Shown here one piece after another: positions 1 through 7,211 of a DNA stretch of 34,501 nt. The translations under genes and the position numbers were made by a program. This DNA is from Actinomycetota bacterium (GTDB taxonomy: Bacteria > Actinomycetota > Acidimicrobiia > Acidimicrobiales > AC-35): assembly GCA_005884125.1 (NCBI GenBank), contig VAXP01000116.1:44409-78909 (forward strand). Direction: 5' to 3'. Under the pieces are notes generated by a model that saw nothing but the letters and a program-made list of their open reading frames with translations, was not told where the DNA came from and searched no databases. Every line of letters begins with the position of its first letter. Position 1 is the stretch's first letter.

Positions 1-1
1 C

Positions 2-625
2 GGCCGGGAGTTCTCCCGCCGTTGGATGCACAACGGGATGCTGGTGGACGCCCAGGGACACAAGATGTCGAAGTCGGTCGGCAACGTCATCTCCCTGCCC
101 GAGCTGCTCAAACGCTGGGACCCGCGCGTGTACCGGCTCCTCGTCCTCCAGTCCCACTACCGCTCGCCCCTGCGCGTCGGAGAAGAGTCGTTCGAGGGCG
201 CCCAGGAGACCCTCAAGCGGCTCGACTCCTTCGCCCGTCGGGCCCGGCCCGTGGGTGCGGGCGTGGCGGCCGAGCCCGGGGTGGTGGCGCGGTTTCGCAC
301 CAGAATGGACAGCGACGTCGACACCGCCGGCGCCCTCGCCGTTCTCTTCGACGCCCTTCGCGACGCCAACGCCGCCCTCGATCGCGGCGACCCCCAGAGG
401 GCCTCGCCCCTGGCCGCGGCCGTCCTCGACTTGAGCGCGGCGCTGGGGCTGCGGGCACGCACCGAGGAGGAGAAGGTGGACGCGGCCGCGCAGGAGCTCG
501 TCCGCCGGCGGGACGAGGCCCGCAGGGCACGCGACTTCGCCGCCGCCGACGTCCTCCGCGACCAGCTCGTCGCCCGCGGTTGGGTCGTGGAGGACGGCCC
601 CGAGGGGACCCGCGTCCACCGGTGA
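2..625 (+). CDS. cysS: Cysteinyl-tRNA synthetase, C-terminal part (5' end outside window)
   Basis: This is the 3' part of the enzyme that charges tRNA-Cys with cysteine in the cytoplasm. The frame is open from the window edge and contains the class I synthetase KMSKS loop (codons starting near base 65), which closes over ATP. It is followed by the CysRS-type sequence SHYRSPL and a helical anticodon-binding region. The last 50 residues (ELVRRRDEARRARDFAAADVLRD, then a GTR ending) match the usual CysRS C-terminus, which argues against the related mycothiol ligase MshC. The HIGH motif and zinc ligands lie upstream of the window. The stop codon overlaps the -35-like element of the next gene. Confidence 0.93.
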   Translation, partial: GREFSRRWMHNGMLVDAQGHKMSKSVGNVISLPELLKRWDPRVYRLLVLQSHYRSPLRVGEESFEGAQETLKRLDSFARRARPVGAGVAAEPGVVARFRTRMDSDVDTAGALAVLFDALRDANAALDRGDPQRASPLAAAVLDLSAALGLRARTEEEKVDAAAQELVRRRDEARRARDFAAADVLRDQLVARGWVVEDGPEGTRVHR

Positions 626-650
626 CTCCCAGAAAATCGACTGGTAGCGT
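622..650 (+). promoter_or_regulatory. Predicted promoter of the cold-shock gene
   Basis: GTGACT at 622-627 and TAGCGT at 645-650 are separated by 17 bases and resemble -35 and -10 boxes. Transcription would begin near 657 and give a leader of about 93 nt before the GTG at 750. Long leaders are common for cold-shock mRNAs. The -35 box overlaps the cysS stop codon. This is a sequence match only. Confidence 0.4.
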
Positions 651-708
651 GGTGAACGAGGGGGTTCAGGTGTGGAACAACGGCTGTCCGGTCGGGCGTA
701 CCGCAACA

Positions 709-738
709 CCCTCCTCGGTAATGGCAGTTAGAGAAGGG
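709..738 (+). promoter_or_regulatory. Hairpin that covers the csp Shine-Dalgarno
   Basis: CCCTCCTC at 709-716 can pair with the ribosome-binding sequence GAGAAGGG at 731-738 (seven pairs, one C-A mismatch). TAA at 719-721 pairs with TTA at 728-730, leaving a six-base loop and a two-base bulge. The Shine-Dalgarno would be hidden in this fold, so the structure could make translation temperature dependent. The pairing is visible; the regulatory role is inferred. Confidence 0.45.
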
Positions 739-749
739 GGTCCGCCACA

Positions 750-950
750 GTGGCGACCGGCACCGTGAAGTGGTTCAACGCGGAGAAGGGCTTCGGGTTC
801 ATCTCCCAGCAGGACGGCGCTGATGTGTTCGTGCACTACTCCGCCATCCAGGGGCCCGGCTACCGGACCCTGGAGCAAGGACAGCAGGTGGAGTTCGACG
901 TGCAAGAGGGTCCGAAGGGTCTTCAGGCAGCGGCCGTCCGCGCCGTCTGA
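750..950 (+). CDS. cspA: Cold-shock protein, CspA family
   Basis: This is a 66-aa single cold-shock domain (OB fold) that binds single-stranded RNA or DNA and acts as an RNA chaperone. RNP1 (KGFGFI, residues 13-18) and RNP2 (VFVH, residues 26-29) are intact, as is the N-terminal GTVKWFN. The length is the usual one for the family. The GTG start at 750 is set by the purine-rich GAGAAGGGGG ending nine bases upstream. The gene appears to be monocistronic with its own promoter and a structured leader, and is followed by hairpins before the convergent sigma gene. Many bacteria carry several csp paralogues, so the symbol is generic. Confidence 0.96.
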   Translation: MATGTVKWFNAEKGFGFISQQDGADVFVHYSAIQGPGYRTLEQGQQVEFDVQEGPKGLQAAAVRAV

Positions 951-964
951 CGGGCTGAAGCAAC

Positions 965-1002
965 GGCGCGATGCGCCTCGTCCCAGGGCGGCGCGCTGCG
1001 CC
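965..1002. terminator. Two tandem hairpins between convergent genes
   Basis: GGCGC-GAT-GCGCC (965-977) and GGCGC-GCT-GCGCC (990-1002) are two perfect five-base-pair hairpins with the same arms, in the 69-bp gap between the csp stop and the sigma-gene stop. Neither has a T tract, as is usual for actinobacterial terminators. They could serve one gene each. Confidence 0.5.
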
Positions 1003-1019
1003 CCGTCACTGCGGGCGGA

Positions 1020-2618
1020 TCAGGGGACGTGGATCGTCTTCGACGGAGCCAGCGATCCCGAGGTGCTCACCGTGGCTCCCGTGCCGGTGGGGGGCGGGGG
1101 AGCACAGCCGACCCCGGTGGAGCTGCCGGCGACGGCCGCGGCCGCACCGGAGCACGCTCCCGAGCCGGCACCCGCGGCCGCTCCCGCGGTGACGGGCCCG
1201 AGGCTGGCGCTGGTGGACGCCTGGGCCAGCGGCGGCGGGGGGTTGGATGGCGGCGGGGGACTGGGCGGGGGGCTACCGCCGCCCGCGCTGGGGCCACCAC
1301 CGCCGGCGGAGCCGGAGGGGGTGGCTCCCGACGGGGTGGCGGGGGTGGCCGTGCCCGAGGCGCCACCCGGGTGGGCGGCCGGCGAGCTGGGCCCCGTCCG
1401 GGCCGGCGCCGCCAGAGTGGGCTCGGCCGCGGCGCCCGCGGCTCCAACCGGGGCGGCCGGGCCCGTCACCGCGCCGGCCACGGCGACCGCCGGCGTGGCC
1501 GCCTGGGCCAGGGCCGCGGCCTCGACGAGGGGCGCGGCGGCCGGGTTGACGGAAATGGAAAGGTCGCCGGCCGCGCCGGCGGGGCTCGGGCCGGCCAGCC
1601 GTCCAGGCACCTGGAGCTGGCCCTGCTGGCCCACGATGGTGGCGGCGATGATGCTCATGGCGAGGAGGCCCAGAGACATGGTCAGCAGGGGCCGGTGCGC
1701 CTGGACCATGCCTCCGACCCAGCGCGACCTGCGGTGACGGGCGGCGGCGCGCGCCGCCGCGGCCCGGACGTGGGCGGCGTGCGCCGCTCGGGCCGCGTGG
1801 GCGGAAGCCAGTGCGCCCTTCCACCTGGCCGCGGCCACGCCCGCCAGCCCCAGCGGAAGGGGGAGGGCCACGCGCCGCAACGACGGCGCCAGATCCTCCA
1901 GCTCCTGCTCGCGGGCCCCGCAGCCCACGCACCCGGCCAGGTGCTGGTCGACCTTGGCCGCGTCTCGGGGAGCGAGCCCCCCACCCACGTAGGCGCCGAG
2001 GTGGTCGACGGTGAAGCGGCAGGCGTCCTCGACTTCGCCCCTGAGGTGGGCCTGGAGGAAACGCTCCCGGAGCCCGGCCCGGGCCCTCACCGCCAGCTGG
2101 GCCACGCCGTTGGCCGACACGCCGAGAAGGAGGGCGGCCTCGCGGGGGGGAATGCCTTCCACCTCCGTGAGCCACAACACCGAGCGCCAGCGCTCCGGAA
2201 GGCTCCGGAAGGCGGCGGCCACCAGCGAGGCGTCGACGCGGTCGACCAGGCCGTCGGACGGCCCCACGACCTGGGACGGCGACTCGAACGTCTCCGGTGT
2301 CGCCGTGGGACGCGACCGGCCGGTGCGCCGGGCTACGTCGAGGGCGGCGTTGCGGGTGGCCGAGAGGAGGTAGGAACGGAAGCGGGCGCTGTCGTCCAGC
2401 TTCCCCGCCTCGAGTACCACCAGCACCCGGGAGAAGGCCTCGGCCACGGCGTCGGAGGAGTCGTGGGGGTTGCCGGTGACGGCGTGGGCCACCCGCCACG
2501 CCGCGGGCGAGTGACGACGATAGAGCTGGTCGAAGGCCTCCTCGTCACCCTGTGCCGCCCGCTCGGCCAGCACCTGGTCATCGGGGCCGGTCTCGGGTCG
2601 GTGTCCGCGTCGAGCCAT
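1020..2618 (-). CDS. ECF sigma factor fused to zinc-finger anti-sigma domain, TM helix and Pro/Ala tail
   Basis: This 532-aa protein starts with a sigma-70 region 2 (about residues 14-100) and a region 4 helix-turn-helix (about 131-189, with LTEVEGIPPREAALLLGVS). A zf-HC2-like anti-sigma segment follows (about 198-240), with the H-x3-C-x2-C signature at H226, C230 and C233. After a basic Ala-rich linker comes one hydrophobic helix (about 310-329), and then about 200 residues rich in Pro, Ala, Gly and Ser. The plan resembles the actinobacterial ECF groups with long membrane-linked C-terminal extensions (the ECF52/53 type, from memory). The sigma domain would be cytoplasmic and the tail exported, so a signal outside could act on the tethered factor. 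ATG 2618 is chosen because GGAGGAGA lies four bases upstream; ATG 2636 is an alternative with no such site. No separate anti-sigma gene is adjacent. Confidence 0.88.
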   Translation of the reverse strand: MARRGHRPETGPDDQVLAERAAQGDEEAFDQLYRRHSPAAWRVAHAVTGNPHDSSDAVAEAFSRVLVVLEAGKLDDSARFRSYLLSATRNAALDVARRTGRSRPTATPETFESPSQVVGPSDGLVDRVDASLVAAAFRSLPERWRSVLWLTEVEGIPPREAALLLGVSANGVAQLAVRARAGLRERFLQAHLRGEVEDACRFTVDHLGAYVGGGLAPRDAAKVDQHLAGCVGCGAREQELEDLAPSLRRVALPLPLGLAGVAAARWKGALASAHAARAAHAAHVRAAAARAAARHRRSRWVGGMVQAHRPLLTMSLGLLAMSIIAATIVGQQGQLQVPGRLAGPSPAGAAGDLSISVNPAAAPLVEAAALAQAATPAVAVAGAVTGPAAPVGAAGAAAEPTLAAPARTGPSSPAAHPGGASGTATPATPSGATPSGSAGGGGPSAGGGSPPPSPPPPSNPPPPLAQASTSASLGPVTAGAAAGAGSGACSGAAAAVAGSSTGVGCAPPPPTGTGATVSTSGSLAPSKTIHVP

Positions 2619-2674
2619 AGGGTCTCCTCCGAGCATGATTCGTCGCCATCGTCCCGATCTCCTGCTTTGCCCCC

Positions 2675-2698
2675 TTTATATCCCCGGGGCGGCCCCGG
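2675..2698 (-). promoter_or_regulatory. Possible sigma-gene promoter with palindrome
   Basis: On the minus strand TATAAA (2680 down to 2675) is a rare AT-rich -10-like box about 57 bases upstream of the sigma start. A perfect palindrome, CCGGGGC-N-GCCCCGG (2684-2698), covers the place where a -35 box would lie. It could be an operator or the binding element of an alternative sigma factor. Only the pattern is seen. Confidence 0.35.
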
Positions 2699-2765
2699 AG
2701 GGGGCTCGTCCCGCCCGGCCCGCCCCCCCGGGCGGGCGACTTGACGGCCCCGGCCCGAGCGCCTT

Positions 2766-4028
2766 GTGCTGTCCCCCGTGAGGCGAGCACGGGCGGGAGG
2801 GCGCGCCCCGCTGCCGCCCGGGTTCGGGGCCATTTGGTCGTCCGTGGCCATCGACCTGGTGGGCTTCGGCATCGTGCTGCCATTGCTCCCGCTCTACGCG
2901 GAGCGCTTCGGGGCCTCGGCCACCCAGGTGGGGCTGCTGGTGGCCTCCTTCTCCATAGCCCAGTTCGCGCTCGCCCCCGTGTGGGGGAGGGTGTCGGACC
3001 GCGTGGGGCGCAAACCGGTCCTGGTCCTCTCGCTCGTGGGCACCGCCATCGGCAGCCTGTTGACGGGGCTGGCCGGCTCGCTGGCCGTCCTCTTCCTGGG
3101 CCGGGTGGTCGACGGCGCGTCGGGCGCCAGCGTGTCGGTGGCGCAGGCGGCGGTTGCGGACGTGGCCACGCCGGCGGAGCGAGCCCGGCTCTTCGGGTTG
3201 CTGGGCGCCGCCTTCGGCCTGGGCTTCGTGGGCGGCCCCGCCCTGGGGGCAGTGGCCGCCCTCGGCGGGCGGAGGCTGCCATTCCTCCTCGCCGCCGCCA
3301 TCGCTGGCGCCAACGCGGTGTGGGCCCTGCGCCGCCTGCCGGAGACGCATGCCGGTCACGCCCGCTCGGCGGGAGGGACGCAGACGGCAGCGCAGCCTCA
3401 GGAGCGGTCCCAGAGGGAGTCGTCGCTGGGGCAGCCCGAGGAGGCCGGGCGCGGTCACGACGGCGCAAGCCAGGGTCCCGGTCTGGGACGGCTGGCCGCC
3501 GTGGCCTTTGTGAGCCTCGTGTCCTTCAGCGCTTTCGAGGCGACCTTCGCCCTCTTCGGCGAACGCAGGCTGGGTTTCCACCTGGCCTCGACCGGCGCCG
3601 TGTTCGCCGCCATCGGCGTGGTGATCGTCGTGGTCCAGGTCGGCCTGGTGCGTCCCGCGGTGCGGCGCCTGGGCGAGGAGGGCACCCTGCGGGCCGGGCT
3701 GGCCCTCACCGGGGTCGGCCTGCTGACGCTGGCCGGGGTGCGCTCACGCGTCGCCCTGGTCGTACCTCTGCTCCTGGTCACCGTGGGCCAGGGGCTGGTG
3801 ACGCCGAGCCTGAGCTCGACGGTGGCAGGCCGCGCCGACCGCGCCCGCCGTGGCGCGGCTCTGGGCATACAGCAGTCGGCCGGCGGACTGGCCCGGGTGG
3901 TGGGGCCGATCGTGGGGGGCGCCCTGTTCCAGCACGCGGGGGTCTCGAGCCCCTACCTGGCCGGCGCCGCCCTCCTGGGCCTGGCCGTGGTCCTGGCCTC
4001 GGCCCGCCCCCTGGCCCCTCGGCGCTGA
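2766..4028 (+). CDS. MFS transporter (DHA1-like drug/metabolite exporter)
   Basis: This is a 420-aa major facilitator superfamily protein. The first half carries the typical N-terminal segment (VGFGIVLPLLPLYAERFG) and the loop 2-3 signature (APVWGRVSDRVGRKP), as in TetA-type antiporters. A hydrophilic central loop (about residues 198-240, rich in Gln, Glu and Ser) separates the two six-helix halves. The substrate cannot be read from sequence. The gene is divergent from the membrane-tethered sigma factor and shares a 130-bp intergenic region with it. GTG 2766 gives the full frame. GTG 2778 is a real alternative: TTGACG (2741-2746), 18 bases, TGTGCT (2765-2770) and seven bases to 2778 would make a leaderless mRNA. 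There is no Shine-Dalgarno before either start. Confidence 0.88.
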   Translation: MLSPVRRARAGGRAPLPPGFGAIWSSVAIDLVGFGIVLPLLPLYAERFGASATQVGLLVASFSIAQFALAPVWGRVSDRVGRKPVLVLSLVGTAIGSLLTGLAGSLAVLFLGRVVDGASGASVSVAQAAVADVATPAERARLFGLLGAAFGLGFVGGPALGAVAALGGRRLPFLLAAAIAGANAVWALRRLPETHAGHARSAGGTQTAAQPQERSQRESSLGQPEEAGRGHDGASQGPGLGRLAAVAFVSLVSFSAFEATFALFGERRLGFHLASTGAVFAAIGVVIVVVQVGLVRPAVRRLGEEGTLRAGLALTGVGLLTLAGVRSRVALVVPLLLVTVGQGLVTPSLSSTVAGRADRARRGAALGIQQSAGGLARVVGPIVGGALFQHAGVSSPYLAGAALLGLAVVLASARPLAPRR

Positions 4029-4060
4029 CGCCCCTTGCCTGACGGTCGGCGGAGGAGTCC

Positions 4061-4088
4061 CGTGGTAAGTTACTGCGCGGTAACCACG
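4061..4088 (+). promoter_or_regulatory. Nested palindromes upstream of acyl-CoA dehydrogenase (candidate TetR-type operator)
   Basis: GTTAC-N6-GTAAC (4069-4073 and 4080-4084) lies inside CGTGGT...ACCACG (4061-4066 and 4083-4088). GTAA-G-TTAC (4065-4073) is a third overlapping dyad. This AT-containing patch, 29 bases before the acyl-CoA dehydrogenase start, stands out in GC-rich DNA and looks like a dimeric repressor site. TetR-family regulators commonly control fatty-acid genes in actinobacteria. The cognate regulator is unknown. Confidence 0.45.
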
Positions 4089-4116
4089 AGTCTCCGACGA
4101 TCCGGCGAGGTGCGCC

Positions 4117-5331
4117 ATGGCCGAGTTCTCCCTCGAGCTCAACGAGGACCAGCTGCAGATCCAGAAGTGGGTCCACGACTTCGCCGACAGCGTCATACGG
4201 CCCGCAGCCCACGAGTGGGACGAGCGCGAGGAGACGCCGTGGCCCATCATCGAGGAGGCGGCCAAGATCGGGCTCTACTCCTTCGAGTTCGTGGCCAACT
4301 GCTTCGCCGATCCCACCGGACTGCTGCTGCCCATCGTCAACGAGGAGATGGCCTGGGGTGACGCCGGCATCGCCCTGGCGATCTTCGGGTCCACCCTGGG
4401 CGTCGCCGGCATATTCGCCAACGGCACGCCGGAGCAGGTGGTCGAGTGGGCGCCCCAATGTTTCGGCACGCCCGACGACATCAAGCTGGCCGCCTTCGCC
4501 GTGTCCGAGCCCGACGCCGGATCAGACGTCAGCTCCCTGCGCACCCGAGCGCTGTACGACGAGGCCAAGGACGAGTGGGTGCTCAACGGGACCAAGACCT
4601 GGATCACCAACGGCGGCATCGCCGACCTGCACGTGGTCGTCGCATCCGCGGACCCGACGCTGGGCTCGCGGGGACAGGCCAGCTTCGTCGTGCCGCCGGG
4701 TACGCCCGGCATCGCCCAGGGCCAGAAGTTCAAGAAGATGGGGATCCGGGCCTCGCACACGGCCGAGGTCGTTCTCACCGACTGCCGCGTCCCTGGCCGG
4801 TGCCTGCTGGGAGGCAAGGACAAGCTCGACGAGCGCATGGCCCGGGCCCGGGAGGGACAGAGGGCCAAGGTGCAAGCGGCCATGGCCACCTTCGAGGCGT
4901 CCCGTCCCACCGTCGCCGCCCAGGCCGTCGGGATCGCCCGGGCCGCCTACGAGTACGCCCTGGAGTACGCCAAGGCCCGGCGTCAGTTCGGGCGGGCGAT
5001 CATCGAGAACCAGGCCATCGCCTTCAAGCTGGTCGACATGAAGACCCGCGTCGACGCCTCCCGGCTCCTGGTCCACCGGGCCGCCTGGATGGGGCGCACG
5101 GGCAAGACCTTCGAGGCGGGCGAAGGCTCGATGTCCAAGCTCTACGCGGGCGAGACCGCGGTGTGGGTCACCGAGCAGGCCATACAGATCCTGGGCGGCT
5201 ATGGCTACGTACGCGAGTACCCCGTCGAGCGGTGGCACCGCGACTCGAAGATCTACACGATCTTCGAGGGCACCTCCGAGATCCAGCGCCTGGTCATCGC
5301 CCGAGCCATCTCCGGGGTGCACATCCAGTAG
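4117..5331 (+). CDS. Acyl-CoA dehydrogenase family protein
   Basis: This 404-aa flavoenzyme would catalyse FAD-dependent alpha,beta-dehydrogenation of an acyl-CoA, passing electrons to ETF. The three usual parts are visible: an N-terminal helical domain, a middle beta domain (AFAVSEPDAGSD and WITNGG, which contact FAD and substrate) and a C-terminal helical domain ending in IFEGTSEIQRLVIAR. The catalytic base corresponds to Glu384 in that motif, matching Glu376 of medium-chain ACAD. RRQFG and ILGGYGY are also conserved. The length is typical. The ATG at 4117 follows a GCGAGG ribosome site. The gene appears to stand alone, with a palindromic operator-like site upstream. Acyl chain specificity cannot be told. 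Confidence 0.93.
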   Translation: MAEFSLELNEDQLQIQKWVHDFADSVIRPAAHEWDEREETPWPIIEEAAKIGLYSFEFVANCFADPTGLLLPIVNEEMAWGDAGIALAIFGSTLGVAGIFANGTPEQVVEWAPQCFGTPDDIKLAAFAVSEPDAGSDVSSLRTRALYDEAKDEWVLNGTKTWITNGGIADLHVVVASADPTLGSRGQASFVVPPGTPGIAQGQKFKKMGIRASHTAEVVLTDCRVPGRCLLGGKDKLDERMARAREGQRAKVQAAMATFEASRPTVAAQAVGIARAAYEYALEYAKARRQFGRAIIENQAIAFKLVDMKTRVDASRLLVHRAAWMGRTGKTFEAGEGSMSKLYAGETAVWVTEQAIQILGGYGYVREYPVERWHRDSKIYTIFEGTSEIQRLVIARAISGVHIQ

Positions 5332-5375
5332 AGCCCGGCCAGGTGCCGGCCCGGGCTGCGCTCCGTGCCCGCCGA

Positions 5376-5381
5376 TAAGGT
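5376..5381 (+). promoter_or_regulatory. -10-like box TAAGGT, leaderless start at 5388
   Basis: TAAGGT ends exactly six bases before the ATG at 5388. Transcription would then begin at the start codon itself. There is no Shine-Dalgarno in between. Confidence 0.5.
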
Positions 5382-5387
5382 CGGCCC

Positions 5388-6305
5388 ATGAGGATCGGGC
5401 TGAGCGGCGGGGCCGCGACCGTCGAGAGGATGATCGAGCAGGCCAAGCGGGCCGAGGCCGAGGGCTTCGCCAGCCTCTGGTACGCCAGCGCCGTGGCCGG
5501 CGACCCCCTGGTCGCCATGACCCTGGCCGGTCAGGCGACGGACGGGATCGAGCTGGGCACCGCCGTGCTCCAGACCTACACGTGCCATCCCCTCCTCCAG
5601 GCCAACCGGGCCGCGTCGGTGGCCGCGGCCATGGGTCGTCCCGGCTTCACCCTCGGGGTCGGGCCCTCGCACAGGCCCGTCATTGAAGATGCCTACGGCC
5701 TCTCCTACGACCACCCCGGTCGCCACACCGAGGAGTACGTCCGGATACTGGCCGCGGCCCTCGGCGGGGAGGCGGTGGAGTTCGACGGGGAGGACTTCCG
5801 GGTCCGGGCCGGGCAGCGGGTGGCCAAGCCCGAGGTGCCCGTGCCCGTGCTGGTTTCGGCCCTGGGTCCGCGCCTGCTGCGGGTCGCGGGCGAGGTGGCC
5901 GACGGGACCATCCTCTGGATGGGCAACGCCCGATCGATCGAGGTCCACGTGGCCCCCCGCCTGCGCAAGGCGGCCGCGGGCGCAGGCAGACCCGAGCCCC
6001 GCATCGTGGCCGGTCTGCCCGTCGCCGTCCACGACGACGTCGCCGAGGCCAGGCAGGCGGCGGCCGAGCAGTTCGCCGGCTACGGAGTGCTGCCCAACTA
6101 CAGGCGGCTTCTCGACATCGGTGGGGCGCAAGGCCCAGCCGACGCGGCCATCGTCGGCGACGAGGCTGCGGTCAGGGCCCAGATCCAGGGCCTCTTCGAC
6201 GCCGGGGCGACCGACGTGTGGGCCGCCATCTTCGGCGTGGGCTCCGACCCCCAGGGCTCCCGGGCCCGCACCCGGAGCCTGCTCCAGGGGCTGGCCGCGT
6301 CCTGA
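5388..6305 (+). CDS. LLM-class F420-dependent oxidoreductase (TIGR03564-like)
   Basis: This 305-aa TIM-barrel protein belongs to the luciferase-like monooxygenase superfamily. Most actinobacterial members use reduced cofactor F420 for hydride transfer. MRIGLSGGAATVERMIEQAKRAE, the AVLQTYTCHPLLQANRAASV strand-helix and FTLGVGPSHRPVIED fit the F420 subgroup described as TIGR03564 (recognised from memory). The substrate is unknown. The ATG at 5388 is favoured because a TAAGGT -10-like box lies six bases upstream and no ribosome site is present. The gene follows the acyl-CoA dehydrogenase by 56 bases but appears to have its own promoter. It is convergent with the following hydrolase. Confidence 0.88.
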   Translation: MRIGLSGGAATVERMIEQAKRAEAEGFASLWYASAVAGDPLVAMTLAGQATDGIELGTAVLQTYTCHPLLQANRAASVAAAMGRPGFTLGVGPSHRPVIEDAYGLSYDHPGRHTEEYVRILAAALGGEAVEFDGEDFRVRAGQRVAKPEVPVPVLVSALGPRLLRVAGEVADGTILWMGNARSIEVHVAPRLRKAAAGAGRPEPRIVAGLPVAVHDDVAEARQAAAEQFAGYGVLPNYRRLLDIGGAQGPADAAIVGDEAAVRAQIQGLFDAGATDVWAAIFGVGSDPQGSRARTRSLLQGLAAS

Positions 6306-6317
6306 CCGCTGTGCCCG

Positions 6318-7121
6318 TCAGTGCCCGAGCACGGCCTCCAGGAACTGGACCACCACGGCGTTGTAGGCCTCGGCTGCCTCGTAGTACACGTTGTGAGGAG
6401 CGCCGGGAACCTCGGCCAGGCGGGCGCCCGGGACGAGCTCGGCGAGACGGCGGGCGGCTGTGCGCAGCCAGTCGTGCTCGCCGACCACGATCTGCATGGG
6501 AGATCCGATCGTCTTGACCCGCTCGGCCAGCTCGTCGCGGGTCGGATCGCGCATGGTGAAGGTGCGGGGATGTCGGGCGGCCTCGATTCGTGTGGCCGTG
6601 GAGCGAAGCCGAACGTAGCGCTCGTAGTCCGCAGGACGGGAGGTGGGGAAGTCCTTGGTGAAGCCGCCTTCGGCCGGCAGGAACACCACCTCTTCCCCCA
6701 CCGGGGCGAACATCGCCCGCCGTGTCGTAGCGGGCATGGCGTCGTCGTCCTGCTCGGTCCGGATCCCCATGCCCGACGGGATCAGGGCACGGGCGACGCG
6801 GGGGTGGCGGGTGGCCCAGCGGAGGATGGTCAGCGCGCCCATGGAGTTGCCGGCCAGGATGGGCTCCTCGATCCCCATGGCGGCCAGGAACCCCTCTAGC
6901 TCGTCGGCGCGGTCAGGCTCCGGTTGGCTCCGGGGCGAGGCCGACGAATGGCCGTGGTTGACGCTGTCGTAGGCCACCACCCGGAACCGGTCGCTGAAGG
7001 CGTCGAACTGCTGCGACCAGGCCTCGGCGCAGGATCCGAAGCCATGGAGAAAGACCAGGGTCGGTCCGCCTCCGGCCTCGACGTAGTGGATGTCGGTTGC
7101 CCTGACCTCGACCCAGCCCAT
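6318..7121 (-). CDS. Alpha/beta-fold hydrolase
   Basis: This 267-aa protein has a complete alpha/beta hydrolase triad: nucleophile Ser93 in GNSMG, Asp217 in VGEHDWL and His243 in GAPHNVYYE. The oxyanion-hole motif HGFG is at residues 26-29. The fold covers esterases, C-C bond hydrolases (MhpC/BphD-like) and dehalogenases; the Ser nucleophile excludes haloalkane dehalogenase, but the substrate is not clear. There is no signal peptide, so it is cytoplasmic. On the minus strand GAGGAGG lies four bases before the ATG at 7121, and a TAGGGT -10-like box (7143-7148) lies further upstream. It ends 12 bases from the convergent F420-type gene. Confidence 0.9.
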   Translation of the reverse strand: MGWVEVRATDIHYVEAGGGPTLVFLHGFGSCAEAWSQQFDAFSDRFRVVAYDSVNHGHSSASPRSQPEPDRADELEGFLAAMGIEEPILAGNSMGALTILRWATRHPRVARALIPSGMGIRTEQDDDAMPATTRRAMFAPVGEEVVFLPAEGGFTKDFPTSRPADYERYVRLRSTATRIEAARHPRTFTMRDPTRDELAERVKTIGSPMQIVVGEHDWLRTAARRLAELVPGARLAEVPGAPHNVYYEAAEAYNAVVVQFLEAVLGH

Positions 7122-7211
7122 ACGCCTCCTCGACGGTGACCCACCCTAGCGAGGCCCGGCCACCCGGGCGGGAGAGCAGGGAGAACTGACCCGGGCCCCG
7201 AACTCGTAGGG

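Noticed and set aside
1029-2744. 571-codon open frame on the plus strand
   Set aside because: It is antisense to the sigma factor gene, low-complexity Arg/Gly-rich, and has no domain; GC-rich DNA keeps such frames open.
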